A stretch of 64,000 bases of DNA from Alphaproteobacteria bacterium (GCA_024279035.1 JAJRSA010000032.1:87652-151651); one strand, 5' to 3'; shown: positions 42,653 to 51,727, counted from the stretch's first letter. Made by a program: numbers and translations. The notes: a model not told the origin generated them from the sequence alone.

Positions 42653-43445
42653 GCACAGGATTCTTACAATGCTTCTTCTGTTTTTTACAATAGCTGCGTG
42701 TTTTCCTTTTATAGGTGCGCTCTTCAAAAGGATCAAAGCGTTGGGCGTTATAAATAAGATGTCTATATTTACTGTCCGTGCGCTTAATAGCCGCTGCAGA
42801 AAGTGTTTTTCTCATCTTTGAGGGAAGAATGCCGTGGCGTGTGTTATTGGTCTCCCATCCGCATTGTTGCGGATCAATACAAGGATTCACATCCTCTAAA
42901 TTCATGGTGAGAAGATCTTCAATTCCTAAGAGAGTATGTGTCTCTTTTTCAACATAGTGAATATTAAAGAGAGGGTCGTGGATTTCCCGTTTTCCAGTGG
43001 AGGGGTTAAGAACATCCAACACCACATGATCATGAAACCTATCCGTCATAGCGATAAGAATAACGGTTTGAACATCATCATAGCCAAGAAATTGCAGACT
43101 ATTTTTAAAGAGAGTGGCTTGTAGATCGCACTCTGCATGAGGCGCATCCGCTATTTTCTTTTCCAAGAAGCGCGTCATCTTGCGTACAGTCTCAGGAAGA
43201 TGCTTGGCATTCCAGTTTCTCTCGTCTCCTTCTGCATATTCCGTATTGTTATGGACACAGTGTCTGAGTGTTTGGAAGACCTGCCCATGATCGTTTCGAT
43301 CTACATTTTTTAAACACAAATCTGTAAATTCAGTAAGGGCATTTTGAAGAGGAGGCCGTGTATGAAGCCTCCTCCCATATTCAAGCCCTCCCCATACCAT
43401 AGCAACAAGTAGAAAGGGGAGGAGAATAACAAGATTATTTTTCAT
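42627..43445 (-). CDS. Membrane-anchored transglutaminase-like protein
   Basis: A 272-residue protein with an N-terminal signal anchor at about 4-20 that would place the rest in the periplasm. C106 in HAECDLQATLF, H140 in HDHVVLDV and D157 in EIHDPLF are spaced as the Cys-His-Asp triad of transglutaminase-like enzymes. The C-terminal 40 residues are strongly basic (repeated KKQKKHCK-like sequence). It might act on peptidoglycan peptides or surface proteins; no relative is obvious. It stands alone, converging on the methyltransferase gene with a 26-bp overlap. Confidence 0.6.
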   Translation of the reverse strand: MKNNLVILLPFLLVAMVWGGLEYGRRLHTRPPLQNALTEFTDLCLKNVDRNDHGQVFQTLRHCVHNNTEYAEGDERNWNAKHLPETVRKMTRFLEKKIADAPHAECDLQATLFKNSLQFLGYDDVQTVILIAMTDRFHDHVVLDVLNPSTGKREIHDPLFNIHYVEKETHTLLGIEDLLTMNLEDVNPCIDPQQCGWETNNTRHGILPSKMRKTLSAAAIKRTDSKYRHLIYNAQRFDPFEERTYKRKTRSYCKKQKKHCKNPVLNLLKTPQ

Positions 43446-43460
43446 TGGCAGATAAGGTCT

Positions 43461-44909
43461 TTATGCGGCCATTTTCTTCTTTTTTTGACCATAAAAGCTC
43501 TTTTTGCCTTTAGAAAAACTATTATTGTCTTTTGATGGTGACGCTTTTCCATTTTTCGAGAATGGTTTTTTACCGTTGGAAAATGGCTTTTTTCTTTTAG
43601 AGAAAGAGCCTGTGTCTTCCTTTGAATCGCCGTCTTCTCTCTTTACAAAAGGTTTTTTATCTTTCGCATAATGCTTATGACCTTCTTTTGAGGCGCCGTC
43701 TTCTCTTTTTGAAAAAGGCTTCTTTCCTTTTGAGAAGGGACGTCGTCCTTTTGCACCGCCTTGTCCGCGTCTGTTTTTGGAATCACGTCCTTGCCCTGCA
43801 AATTTTGGCTTGTCTTCAGGGTTCATCAAAAAATCAATGGCTTGCCATTTACGTTGATCTTGGGGCGTGACCAAACACAGGGCTGATCCCTCTGCTCCTG
43901 CACGGGCTGTCCGCCCAATACGGTGGATATAATCTTCTGGGACTTGTGGCAAATCATAGTTAATCACATGCTCAATATGAGGAATATCAAGACCGCGCGC
44001 CACAACGTCTGTCGCGACCAGTATTCTATATTCTTGTTGACGGAAATTTTGAATAACACGGTTACGGCGTCCTTGTTTCAAATCCCCATGGATAGCGTCA
44101 GACTTAAAGCCTTCTCCATTGAGTCTCTTGGCTAGACGCTCTGTGCCATGTTTTGTTTTTACAAAAATAATGATAGAGCCTTCTCTCTCCCCCAATTCAC
44201 GGACAAGCTCACTGTATTTTGTGTTGTCATTGACACGCAAAACATCTTGTTTGATATTTTTAACTGGGCTTGTTGTCGAGCCAACAGAGACACGCTCAGG
44301 ATTATTCAAATATTTAGCAGAGAGTTTTATAATATTTTTCGGAAGTGTCGCTGAAAACATAAGCGTTTGTCTCTGGGTCGGAAGATGTTCCGCAATCCGA
44401 TCCAACTGAACACTAAAGCCCATATCCAGCATGCGGTCTGTTTCATCTAAAACAAGAAACTGTGTGTCTTTGAGTTTCAACGTCCCGCGTTCTAAATGAT
44501 CATTGATCCGTCCTGGTGTTCCAACAATAAGGCGAGGATTACGTCTCAATTGTGCAAATTGCTTACCCATTGGCTCTCCTCCAATGATAAACGCCGTGTT
44601 AATCGGACATTTTGCAGGGTTTTTAGACCCAAGCAATTGATGCATGATATCCATGATCTGCTTACCCAATTCTCGTGTTGGTGTCAGGACAAGAGCAGAG
44701 CCATGAGGCGTGCTCAAAAGTTTTTGGATCAAAGGAATGGCAAAGGCCGCTGTTTTTCCTGTTCCTGTTTGGGCAGAGCCCATAATATCACGCCCTTCAA
44801 GCGCTAAAGGGATGGCTTGCGCTTGAATAGGGGTTGGCTCATTATATTTCATATGCTCTAAAGATTTCATTAGAATAGGGTCGAGGGCAAGTGTATCAAA
44901 AGTTTTCAT
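43461..44909 (-). CDS. DEAD-box RNA helicase (RhlE-like) with basic repetitive tail
   Basis: A 482-residue ATP-dependent RNA helicase. Q-motif PTPIQAQAI, Walker A AQTGTGKT at 46-53, VLDETDRMLDMGF, SAT, then RGLDIPHIEHV and HRIGRTARAG. After about residue 385 the protein becomes a low-complexity tail in which blocks such as KKPFSK recur at least six times, a typical RNA-binding extension. The ATG at 44909 follows AAAGGA; an upstream ATG at 44975 gives an N-terminus unlike the family. Role: rRNA or mRNA remodelling. The 280-bp upstream region has no gene and may be a long leader. Confidence 0.92.
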   Translation of the reverse strand: MKTFDTLALDPILMKSLEHMKYNEPTPIQAQAIPLALEGRDIMGSAQTGTGKTAAFAIPLIQKLLSTPHGSALVLTPTRELGKQIMDIMHQLLGSKNPAKCPINTAFIIGGEPMGKQFAQLRRNPRLIVGTPGRINDHLERGTLKLKDTQFLVLDETDRMLDMGFSVQLDRIAEHLPTQRQTLMFSATLPKNIIKLSAKYLNNPERVSVGSTTSPVKNIKQDVLRVNDNTKYSELVRELGEREGSIIIFVKTKHGTERLAKRLNGEGFKSDAIHGDLKQGRRNRVIQNFRQQEYRILVATDVVARGLDIPHIEHVINYDLPQVPEDYIHRIGRTARAGAEGSALCLVTPQDQRKWQAIDFLMNPEDKPKFAGQGRDSKNRRGQGGAKGRRPFSKGKKPFSKREDGASKEGHKHYAKDKKPFVKREDGDSKEDTGSFSKRKKPFSNGKKPFSKNGKASPSKDNNSFSKGKKSFYGQKKKKMAA

Positions 44910-45191
44910 TATATGTTTCCTTTCACTGAAACAGGTCTTCAATTCAGGCTCACTTATAGATCGACCTAAAACCATTCTAGGTGCGCTGTGAGCAGTGTTT
45001 GAAATAAACTGAACTTTTCAGTGAAGGTGAAGGAGTGGTATCACATGTCTTAGGTCTCTTTAAAAAGATCCTGTACCAAAAGCTCTGTTTGCATCTCTGT
45101 AGAAGAGTGCCATACCAAACTGTGGGCGCAATATAGAGGGAAGCGTAGCCTATGTCAAGGATATAATGTCTTTATTATTTCTCTACGTGCA

Positions 45192-46367
45192 CTATGGTAC
45201 AGTGGGTTGGTGAATTATATTTGTTAAACAATGGGGATCTGCATCGGTAAAGCCTAGACGATCTACTCCAAAGTCTTGTGCGCTAATAATCTGATACCCA
45301 CGTTCATGTAATAGGTTTTTAAGGCGATCTGAAGGGGAAGACATGATTATACTCATCCCATTGCTGATCATATTGGCAGATCTTTTTTCTCCTTCTTCGT
45401 AGGTTATAGACAGGATATTCTCTTGCCCTACAATGTCTGATATCTTTTGAAATATATAAGGATAGGTCATGTCTGGATAGATAAAAACTTCACCATTTTC
45501 TAAGGGTTCAGACATTCCCATATCTAGATGATAAAAGGGTGTCTGCTTTTGGCTAACCATGTCTTCCATACGAAGTACAGGGTCTTTATTCATTTGACTT
45601 AAAAGAACAGGAAGGACAGTCCAGTCTTGACCTTGTGTTTCGTTTAATGTTTTTTGTAGTATGTGTGCACCATCCAAATGAATTCCCATATTTCCTTTAT
45701 AACTTTCCATTCCCCAAAAAACTGTACGAGAGCGAGGATGAACAATAACATTTCCTCCATCAAACCATGTGTTTCCTAATATCTGAGAAATTTGATCTCT
45801 CTGAGAAAAGAAAGCTTGCAGGCGTGTAGAATCATCAATGCGTTGTGAAATCGCGGGAAACATAGATTCTGCCATTTTAAGTATTTGTGCGCCAGGTGAT
45901 TTTGGATCAGAGAGATAAGCAATATTATTGACCATAGTATAAGTATCTCTACAAGAAAAATACTGTGGATTTTTTCTATCATTTGCATTTTGTACTGTTA
46001 CTTTCGCTCCAGAAAACTCAACGGCACGCTTTAAAGCTTCCCATTTTCCTCGTGTCTCAAGGCATTCTTTGGGGTAATAAAAGAAAGGCATATGATCAAG
46101 AGAGACCATCATAAAGTGCTTTTGCATGTCTGGGGAGCAGGATGGACTTTCAGTTTCAGGATCTTTGAGATGAACGACAGAGGTTTGAAATTCTTGCAAT
46201 ATCTTTTCTTGTAGTTGTCTAAGATCTGCAGAAGGCCTTAGGTCAAATATTTGGGGAATGTTAGCAACCATTTCCTGTGCTTGCTCTTGATCAAATTTGA
46301 TCGTATTTCCTTCGATGGAGATAGGTGCTTGTGTTATATATTTCTTGATGAAGATTTCATGAATCAT
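45192..46367 (-). CDS. Guanidine-modifying-fold enzyme (amidinotransferase/deiminase-like)
   Basis: A 391-residue soluble protein. Its pattern follows the arginine deiminase/DDAH/amidinotransferase superfamily: R140-D141, FDGGN at 202-206, the catalytic His280 in FYHLDMGMS, VFIYPDMTY, and the nucleophile C380 in DPHCLTNIIH near the C-terminus. Members hydrolyse or transfer the guanidine group of arginine, agmatine or methylarginines through a covalent Cys intermediate. The N-terminal 130 residues do not match a standard member. It is monocistronic, between the helicase and the gcv operon; the substrate cannot be told. Confidence 0.65.
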   Translation of the reverse strand: MIHEIFIKKYITQAPISIEGNTIKFDQEQAQEMVANIPQIFDLRPSADLRQLQEKILQEFQTSVVHLKDPETESPSCSPDMQKHFMMVSLDHMPFFYYPKECLETRGKWEALKRAVEFSGAKVTVQNANDRKNPQYFSCRDTYTMVNNIAYLSDPKSPGAQILKMAESMFPAISQRIDDSTRLQAFFSQRDQISQILGNTWFDGGNVIVHPRSRTVFWGMESYKGNMGIHLDGAHILQKTLNETQGQDWTVLPVLLSQMNKDPVLRMEDMVSQKQTPFYHLDMGMSEPLENGEVFIYPDMTYPYIFQKISDIVGQENILSITYEEGEKRSANMISNGMSIIMSSPSDRLKNLLHERGYQIISAQDFGVDRLGFTDADPHCLTNIIHQPTVP

Positions 46368-46461
46368 TTTAAAATTCCATAATATTTAAAAGTAAAGAGT
46401 TATACCTACTTTAGAAGTTATAGAAAATCAAGAATTTTATGACTAGTTACGATTTGAGTTT

Positions 46462-47943
46462 TTACGCCCTCCACCGCAAGTTCGGCTCTCTGGCGGCCTT
46501 TACCTCATCTAGACGACGGCGAGGGGCAGAGAGGGGGAATGTATGGAACTGGGCTGTGTCGCCTGATTGTGTGTCCGTGGCGATGTCTTTCATGACGCGG
46601 ATAAAGCGGTCTATGTTTTCTTTGCTTTCGGTTTCTGTTGGCTCAATAAGCATTGCGCCTTGAACAACGAGAGGGAAATAGACGGTCATGGGGTGCATGC
46701 CGTATTCTACAATTGTTTTGGCAATATCCATGGTGCTCACGCCTTTGTCTTTTTGTTTTTGATCGGTGAGGAGACATTCATGCATACAAAACCCCTCAAA
46801 TGGAACATGATAGTCGTCTTTGAGTTGGCTGAGGATGTAATTGGCGCTCAAGACAGCATCTTCGGAGACTTGTTTCAGCCCATCTTGTCCGTGGGAGAGC
46901 ATATAGGCAAGTGTCCGCACATGCATCCCAAATTGTCCCTGAAAGGCTTTGAGGCGTCCAAGCGAACTGTCTCGTTCATCCTCTTCTTCTAGACGATATG
47001 TCTCCTTGTCCTTCACGACAAGAGGACGGGGGAGGTAAGGGGCTAAATGCTCTGTCACACAAATAGGGCCAGACCCTGGCCCTCCGCCTCCATGCGGGGT
47101 GGAGAAAGTTTTGTGGAGGTTGAGATGCATGACATCTACGCCAAAATCGGCAGGACGTATTTTTCCAACGAGCGCATTAAAATTAGCCCCATCACAATAA
47201 AAGTAGCCTCCTGCTTTATGAAGAAGATCCACAATCGGCATGATATTCGTTTCAAATAAGCCACAAGTATTGGGATTGGTGACCATCATCCCTGCAATAT
47301 CTGACCCATCCTCTGTGGTTTGGGTGAGCGCCTCTTCAAAGGCTTTAAGGCAGATAATCCCCGTGTCTTTTGTGGCAATGGTACGCGTTTGATAGCCACA
47401 TAACACGGCTGTGGCAGGGTTTGTTCCATGCGCACTATCAGGAACAAGGATAATTTTGCGCTGGCTTTGACCGTTGAGGTCATGCGCCCGACGAATGGTC
47501 ATGATTCCAGCTAACTCTCCGTGTGCTCCCGCCGCAGGGGTCAAGCACACGCCAGATAATCCTGTGAGCTCGGCAAGCCAATTTTGAAGGTCATACATTA
47601 GCCCTAAAGCCCCCTGCACACTCTCTTGGGGTTGCAGAGGATGAAGATGTGCAAAACCTTCTAAACGCGCCATTTTTTCATTGAGGCGCGGGTTATGTTT
47701 CATTGTGCATGATCCCAATGGAAAAATGCCATTATCAATTGAGTAATTCCATGAAGATAAACGCACAAAATGGCGTATTACTTCAGGTTCTGTCACTTGT
47801 GGGAGACCTATGATCCCGCGCTCGGTTTGCCCTGTTCTGTTTTTAAAATCAGAAGGTGTGTGCCAGTCTGTTCCTGAATGGTCGGCTTGTTCTTTTTCCC
47901 ACAATAAGGGCTCGGATTGATAAAGAGCGCGCGTTTCTGGCAT
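46462..47943 (-). CDS. gcvPB: Glycine dehydrogenase (decarboxylating) subunit 2
   Basis: A 493-residue PLP enzyme half of the P-protein of the glycine cleavage system. It has HLNLHKTFSTPHGGGGPGSGP with the PLP-binding lysine, GSCTMKHNPR, and VTNPNTCGLFE. The two-subunit form (gcvPA and gcvPB) replaces the single long GcvP of E. coli. It is the last gene of the operon, 3 bp after panD, and separated from gcvPA by two unrelated genes. Confidence 0.95.
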   Translation of the reverse strand: MPETRALYQSEPLLWEKEQADHSGTDWHTPSDFKNRTGQTERGIIGLPQVTEPEVIRHFVRLSSWNYSIDNGIFPLGSCTMKHNPRLNEKMARLEGFAHLHPLQPQESVQGALGLMYDLQNWLAELTGLSGVCLTPAAGAHGELAGIMTIRRAHDLNGQSQRKIILVPDSAHGTNPATAVLCGYQTRTIATKDTGIICLKAFEEALTQTTEDGSDIAGMMVTNPNTCGLFETNIMPIVDLLHKAGGYFYCDGANFNALVGKIRPADFGVDVMHLNLHKTFSTPHGGGGPGSGPICVTEHLAPYLPRPLVVKDKETYRLEEEDERDSSLGRLKAFQGQFGMHVRTLAYMLSHGQDGLKQVSEDAVLSANYILSQLKDDYHVPFEGFCMHECLLTDQKQKDKGVSTMDIAKTIVEYGMHPMTVYFPLVVQGAMLIEPTETESKENIDRFIRVMKDIATDTQSGDTAQFHTFPLSAPRRRLDEVKAAREPNLRWRA

Positions 47944-47946
47944 ATT

Positions 47947-48309
47947 TTAAGCACCCTCTTTCAGCTGAGGCTTGTTATGTTCATTCATGACAAGAATGTT
48001 GGGCGTAAAGCTTTTGGCTTCTGCCTCGTCCATACGCGCGTATGCACAAATGATGGAGAGATCTCCCACTTGCGCAAGACGTGCGGCCGCTCCGTTAATA
48101 CCAATAATCCCAGAGCCTCGCGCCCCTGCAATCGCATAGGTTGTAAAGCGATTGGCATTATTGATATTGAGCACATCCACTTGCTCATAAGGCAAGATTC
48201 CCGCTTGTTCCAATAAATTTTCATCAATGGTGATAGAGCCCTCATAGCTGAGATCACATTGCGTGACGGTGGCACGGTGAATTTTGGCTTTCATTAATGT
48301 TAAAATCAT
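47947..48309 (-). CDS. panD: Aspartate 1-decarboxylase PanD
   Basis: A 120-residue pyruvoyl enzyme making beta-alanine for pantothenate and coenzyme A. The self-cleavage site G24-S25 lies in YEGSITI at the standard position, with KIHRATVT before and GINGAAARL and ITYA-type strand after. Finding it inside the glycine cleavage operon, between a membrane protein and gcvPB, is unusual. The start ([13 protein letters not shown]) gives the usual family length. Confidence 0.93.
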   Translation of the reverse strand: MILTLMKAKIHRATVTQCDLSYEGSITIDENLLEQAGILPYEQVDVLNINNANRFTTYAIAGARGSGIIGINGAAARLAQVGDLSIICAYARMDEAEAKSFTPNILVMNEHNKPQLKEGA

Positions 48310-48327
48310 TATGGTCTTTCTTTGTAA

Positions 48328-48855
48328 TTACGGCACGGGATCTTTTGGCAAACGCCGTTCGTTTCGAAAAATCCCTAAAGCAATGGCACCCATCATAAGG
48401 AGTCCAAATCCCATTGCCAAGTAAAATTCGTTTGAATAGCTATAGATCAACCACGGAATGGACGCCGTCAAAAACCCAAGACGAAGAATGAGTGTAGAGC
48501 GAAACAACTCGACAAACCGAGAAATAACAACGCCTAAAAAGGGATAAATATCTGTGGGCGTGCGGGTGAAGAAATAAGCCCCAATCACGCACAGGAGACA
48601 GGCCAAAATAAAGCGATAGGGCAATGTTTTGCGCATCAAACGCGCAGGGGTTACCACCTGAATAACGCCCCCGAGCGCCGCAATCCCAGCGCCCATAGCC
48701 CCTGTATATCCTCCAAGGAGAAGAATATAAATCCCATACAAGCTATCTGCGCTCACCTTAAAAGACAACATCCGACGCCGTCCTTTTGTCTGAAAGGCAT
48801 AAAACCCAAGCCCTGCAGAAATAAAGAGAATAAAATGAACAGGATCAAAGGGCAT
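48328..48855 (-). CDS. YgjV-like inner membrane protein
   Basis: A 175-residue protein with about five or six hydrophobic spans and short loops: GLGFYAFQTKGRRRML, ADSLYGIYILLLGGYTGAMGAGIAALGG, and YPFLGVVISRF. It resembles the YgjV family of unknown function, whose members start with a similar short span then a QTK-like loop. Its start overlaps the gcvPA stop by one base and it precedes panD by 18 bp, so it is co-transcribed with gcv genes. No transport function can be assigned. Confidence 0.65.
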   Translation of the reverse strand: MPFDPVHFILFISAGLGFYAFQTKGRRRMLSFKVSADSLYGIYILLLGGYTGAMGAGIAALGGVIQVVTPARLMRKTLPYRFILACLLCVIGAYFFTRTPTDIYPFLGVVISRFVELFRSTLILRLGFLTASIPWLIYSYSNEFYLAMGFGLLMMGAIALGIFRNERRLPKDPVP

Positions 48856-50126
48856 TAAAATCTTTCAAATTTCAAGACGTCACACAATGCTTGTATATCT
48901 TTATCTGTGGTCATCTCGGTAGCGGTGATAAGAAGGGATTCTTCTAGAGGGTAGCCTGCAGTGATATTTTTGTTTTTTTGTATTTTGGTGAGGCTCTTTA
49001 GGGGGAGTTGAATAACAAATTCATTAAAGAAAGTGTCATTTAGTATTTTAACGCCTTCAATCTCTTCGATCGCCTCCGCCAATGCACAGGCGCGCTCATG
49101 ATTGATCTTTGCTAGATTTTTAAACCCATCTTCGCCGAGCAAGGCCATATGGATTGTAAAGGCCAGCGCACATAATCCTTGGTTGGTACAAATATTAGAG
49201 GTCGCTTTCTCACGGCGAATATGTTGTTCGCGGGTGGAGAGAGTGAGGACAAAGGATCTCTTTCCCTCCTCATCCACAGTTTCTCCGCATAGTCTCCCAG
49301 GCATTTGGCGCAAATATTTAGTCTTACAAGCAAAAAAGCCCAAATGTGGTCCTCCATAGGACATCGGTATGCCAATGGATTGCGCCTCTCCACACACAAT
49401 ATCGGCACATGTTGGTGCAGGGAGAAGTCCCAGAGACACAATCTCATTGATCACCACAATCAAAAGTGCCCCCACCGCATCACATTCTGCGCGAAGATCA
49501 TCATAGGTATGCGGTGTGCCATAAAAATCAGGCGACTGAATAATAACGGCGGCCGTTTTATCTGAGGGTGAACCCTCGCAACAGTCTGCCCCTTCAATAT
49601 TCCCCAAATAGGTTTCCAGAACGCTCCGATAATGAGGGTGTAAAGGCGTGGCAATAATAATTTCCGCGCGTTTTGTCACCCGCATCGCCATAAGAGCGGC
49701 CTCTGTACAAGCTGTTGACCCATCATACAAAGACGCATTGGCCACATCTTGCCCTGTGAGCTGCGCAATCATGGTTTGATATTCATACAGAGCTTGGAGT
49801 GTCCCTTGTGCAATCTCGGGCTGATAGGGCGTGTACGCTGTCAGAAATTCAGAGCGCTGAATAATATGGTCAACGGTGGCAGGAATATGATGGAAATACG
49901 TTCCCGCCCCAAGAAAAAACGGCTGAGCACTCGCAGGGTTGTTTTGCTCCGCATAGGCAGAAATCAAGCGCTCGACCTCTAGCTCATTTTTGTGCGGAGG
50001 CAGATCACACAGCCCGTCAACAAAAGCTTCTTGAGGAATATCTTGAAACAAATCATCTACACACGACACGCCAATAGCGTCCAGCATATCAGAGCGACTT
50101 TTATGAGTAAGCGGTAAATAGCGCAT
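48855..50126 (-). CDS. gcvPA: Glycine dehydrogenase (decarboxylating) subunit 1
   Basis: A 423-residue subunit of the split P-protein. It begins MRYLPLTHKSRSDMLDAIG, typical of GcvPA, and contains AGTYFHHIPATVDHI, PYQPEIAQGTLQALYEYQT and GRLCGETVDEEGKR. Together with GcvPB it decarboxylates glycine and passes the aminomethyl group to the lipoyl arm of GcvH. It starts 5 bp after gcvH. Confidence 0.95.
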   Translation of the reverse strand: MRYLPLTHKSRSDMLDAIGVSCVDDLFQDIPQEAFVDGLCDLPPHKNELEVERLISAYAEQNNPASAQPFFLGAGTYFHHIPATVDHIIQRSEFLTAYTPYQPEIAQGTLQALYEYQTMIAQLTGQDVANASLYDGSTACTEAALMAMRVTKRAEIIIATPLHPHYRSVLETYLGNIEGADCCEGSPSDKTAAVIIQSPDFYGTPHTYDDLRAECDAVGALLIVVINEIVSLGLLPAPTCADIVCGEAQSIGIPMSYGGPHLGFFACKTKYLRQMPGRLCGETVDEEGKRSFVLTLSTREQHIRREKATSNICTNQGLCALAFTIHMALLGEDGFKNLAKINHERACALAEAIEEIEGVKILNDTFFNEFVIQLPLKSLTKIQKNKNITAGYPLEESLLITATEMTTDKDIQALCDVLKFERF

Positions 50127-50131
50127 ATTTT

Positions 50132-50503
50132 TTATAGCTCTCCTAGATAGAGATCATAGGCCACCTTATCCATAAGCCCCTCTAATTCAGATGGATTACT
50201 CATCTCCACAGCAATAATCCAGCCCTTCTCCGTGTCTTCTTTAAGATCATCCAGAGAGTCGGCCAGAGACTCATTCACGCTTGTAATCTCTCCAGATATA
50301 GGGCTATAGACTTCACTCGCTGCCTTCACAGATTCAATCACCGCAAAATCTTCGCCCTTTGAAAGCGTGCGTCCAGTGTCAGGCAATTCAAGAAAAACCA
50401 AGTCTCCCAAAGCGTCTCGCGCATGATCAGAGATCCCAATCTTGGCCTTATTCCCTGTAACCTCAATCCATTCATGGTCTTTCGTATATTTTAACGCACT
50501 CAT
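50132..50503 (-). CDS. gcvH: Glycine cleavage system H protein
   Basis: A 123-residue lipoyl carrier. K60 in VIESVKAASEVYSP is the lipoylated lysine; YTKDHEWIEV is the usual N-terminus. I use the ATG at 50503, preceded by AGAAAGAG, instead of an ATG 27 bp upstream, because the added residues (MREKQKEKK) do not belong to the family. It carries the methylamine between P- and T-proteins. A chain of hairpins separates it from gcvT. Confidence 0.95.
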   Translation of the reverse strand: MSALKYTKDHEWIEVTGNKAKIGISDHARDALGDLVFLELPDTGRTLSKGEDFAVIESVKAASEVYSPISGEITSVNESLADSLDDLKEDTEKGWIIAVEMSNPSELEGLMDKVAYDLYLGEL

Positions 50504-50523
50504 TTTTTTCTCTTTCTGTTTTT

Positions 50524-50651
50524 CCCTCATGTTATGAGGGCGTTCAAACGCCCCAAAACAAATCGGGGGGCTTCGAACCTATACGGTTCGGGGATACGGT
50601 CGTATCCCTTATTTATACACCCAATGTCATCCTGAACTTGTTTCAGGATCT
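50524..50651. repeat. Chain of four hairpins plus a dispersed-repeat half-copy between gcvT and gcvH
   Basis: Four short perfect inverted repeats lie end to end: CCCTCAT/ATGAGGG (50524-50540), GGGCGTT/AACGCCC (50538-50553), CGAACC/GGTTCG (50574-50590) and GGGATACG/CGTATCCC (50591-50608). The first two share three bases and so exclude each other. A half-copy of the GTCATCCTGAACTTG repeat follows at 50626-50651. None is followed by a T-run, so read-through from gcvT to gcvH is possible. Confidence 0.85.
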
Positions 50652-50656
50652 ACTCT

Positions 50657-51727
50657 CTATCTCTTCGTCTTCGGCGTAACAAACGGCATGTCTTTGATCA
50701 CAGCCTCAATATTACGTCCTCGGACAGTGATGAAAATATCTGTTCCATACTCTCCCTCGTCAACATATCCCATGCCAATAGACTGTTCGAGGCTAGGAGA
50801 GTAGCCTCCACTTGTCACCGTCCCTATCACCTCATCCTTGACAGTACGGATCTCAGCACCTTCCCGCGCAACACCTTTGCCTATGAGCTGAAATCCAATA
50901 CGTCGTCGTTGAAGACCCGACTCAAGATGATTAAATATACTTTGAGCACCAATAAAATCTCTATTCTCTTTCTTCCCCATAATCCATGTCAGCCCTGCCT
51001 CTATAGGGGATGTCGTATCATCAATATCATGCCCATATAAAGGATAGCCCATTTCTAAGCGCAAAGAATCGCGCGCCGCTAATCCAATTGGATTCACATG
51101 TTTGTGCTCCAAAAGTCTGTCCCACAGAGCAGGCGCATAGGTAGACGGTACAGATATCTCAAAGCCATCTTCCCCTGTATAGCCCAACCGAGAGATAAAC
51201 AGCTCATCAATTTGCACCATCTGCATATAGCGGAGTGCGAGAAGATCCAAAGAGAGCGTTTCTGTCAAAACACGTTCCGCCTTAGGGCCTTGAAGGGCAA
51301 GAAGAGCACGGTCTTCTAAGAGAGTGATCTCTACGCTTTCAGGGCAATGTGCCCGCATCCATGCCAGATCTTTCTCTTTACATCCTGCATTCAGCACCAC
51401 AAAAAACTGTGTCTCCGAGCGCTTTGTGATAATAAGATCATCAACCATCCCGCCAGCTTCATTGGTTAAAACCGTATATTTAGCTCCATTCACAGGCGTT
51501 TTTTCAAAGGAAGAGGGCGTTATCTTTTCAATAAAAGCGCGCGCATGTCCCCCCTCAATTAAAACCTGCCCCATATGCGATACATCAAAAACCCCCGCAT
51601 GCGCCCGCGTCCAAAGATGCTCCGCTTTCACGCCTAACTCATAGTATAAAGGCATTTCATATCCCGCAAATTCTGCCATTGTGGCGGAGAGAGAAATATG
51701 GGAGTCAGTTAAAGGTGTTTTCTTCAT
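50657..51727 (-). CDS. gcvT: Aminomethyltransferase, glycine cleavage T protein
   Basis: A 356-residue folate-dependent enzyme that releases ammonia from the aminomethyl-lipoyl H-protein and makes methylene-tetrahydrofolate. Markers: the early MPLYYELGVKAEHLWTRA-type stretch, GVFDVSHMGQ, RLGYTGEDGFEI, GLAARDSLRLEMGYPLYGHDI and the terminal VTSGGYSPSLEQSIGMGYV. It is the first gcv gene and begins 68 bp after the gor stop on the same strand. I see no glycine riboswitch in that gap. Confidence 0.95.
   Translation of the reverse strand: MKKTPLTDSHISLSATMAEFAGYEMPLYYELGVKAEHLWTRAHAGVFDVSHMGQVLIEGGHARAFIEKITPSSFEKTPVNGAKYTVLTNEAGGMVDDLIITKRSETQFFVVLNAGCKEKDLAWMRAHCPESVEITLLEDRALLALQGPKAERVLTETLSLDLLALRYMQMVQIDELFISRLGYTGEDGFEISVPSTYAPALWDRLLEHKHVNPIGLAARDSLRLEMGYPLYGHDIDDTTSPIEAGLTWIMGKKENRDFIGAQSIFNHLESGLQRRRIGFQLIGKGVAREGAEIRTVKDEVIGTVTSGGYSPSLEQSIGMGYVDEGEYGTDIFITVRGRNIEAVIKDMPFVTPKTKR

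Noticed and set aside
44910..45191. A small RNA or gene upstream of the DEAD-box helicase
   Set aside because: No coding frame, promoter pair or terminator hairpin could be supported; at most a long 5' leader.
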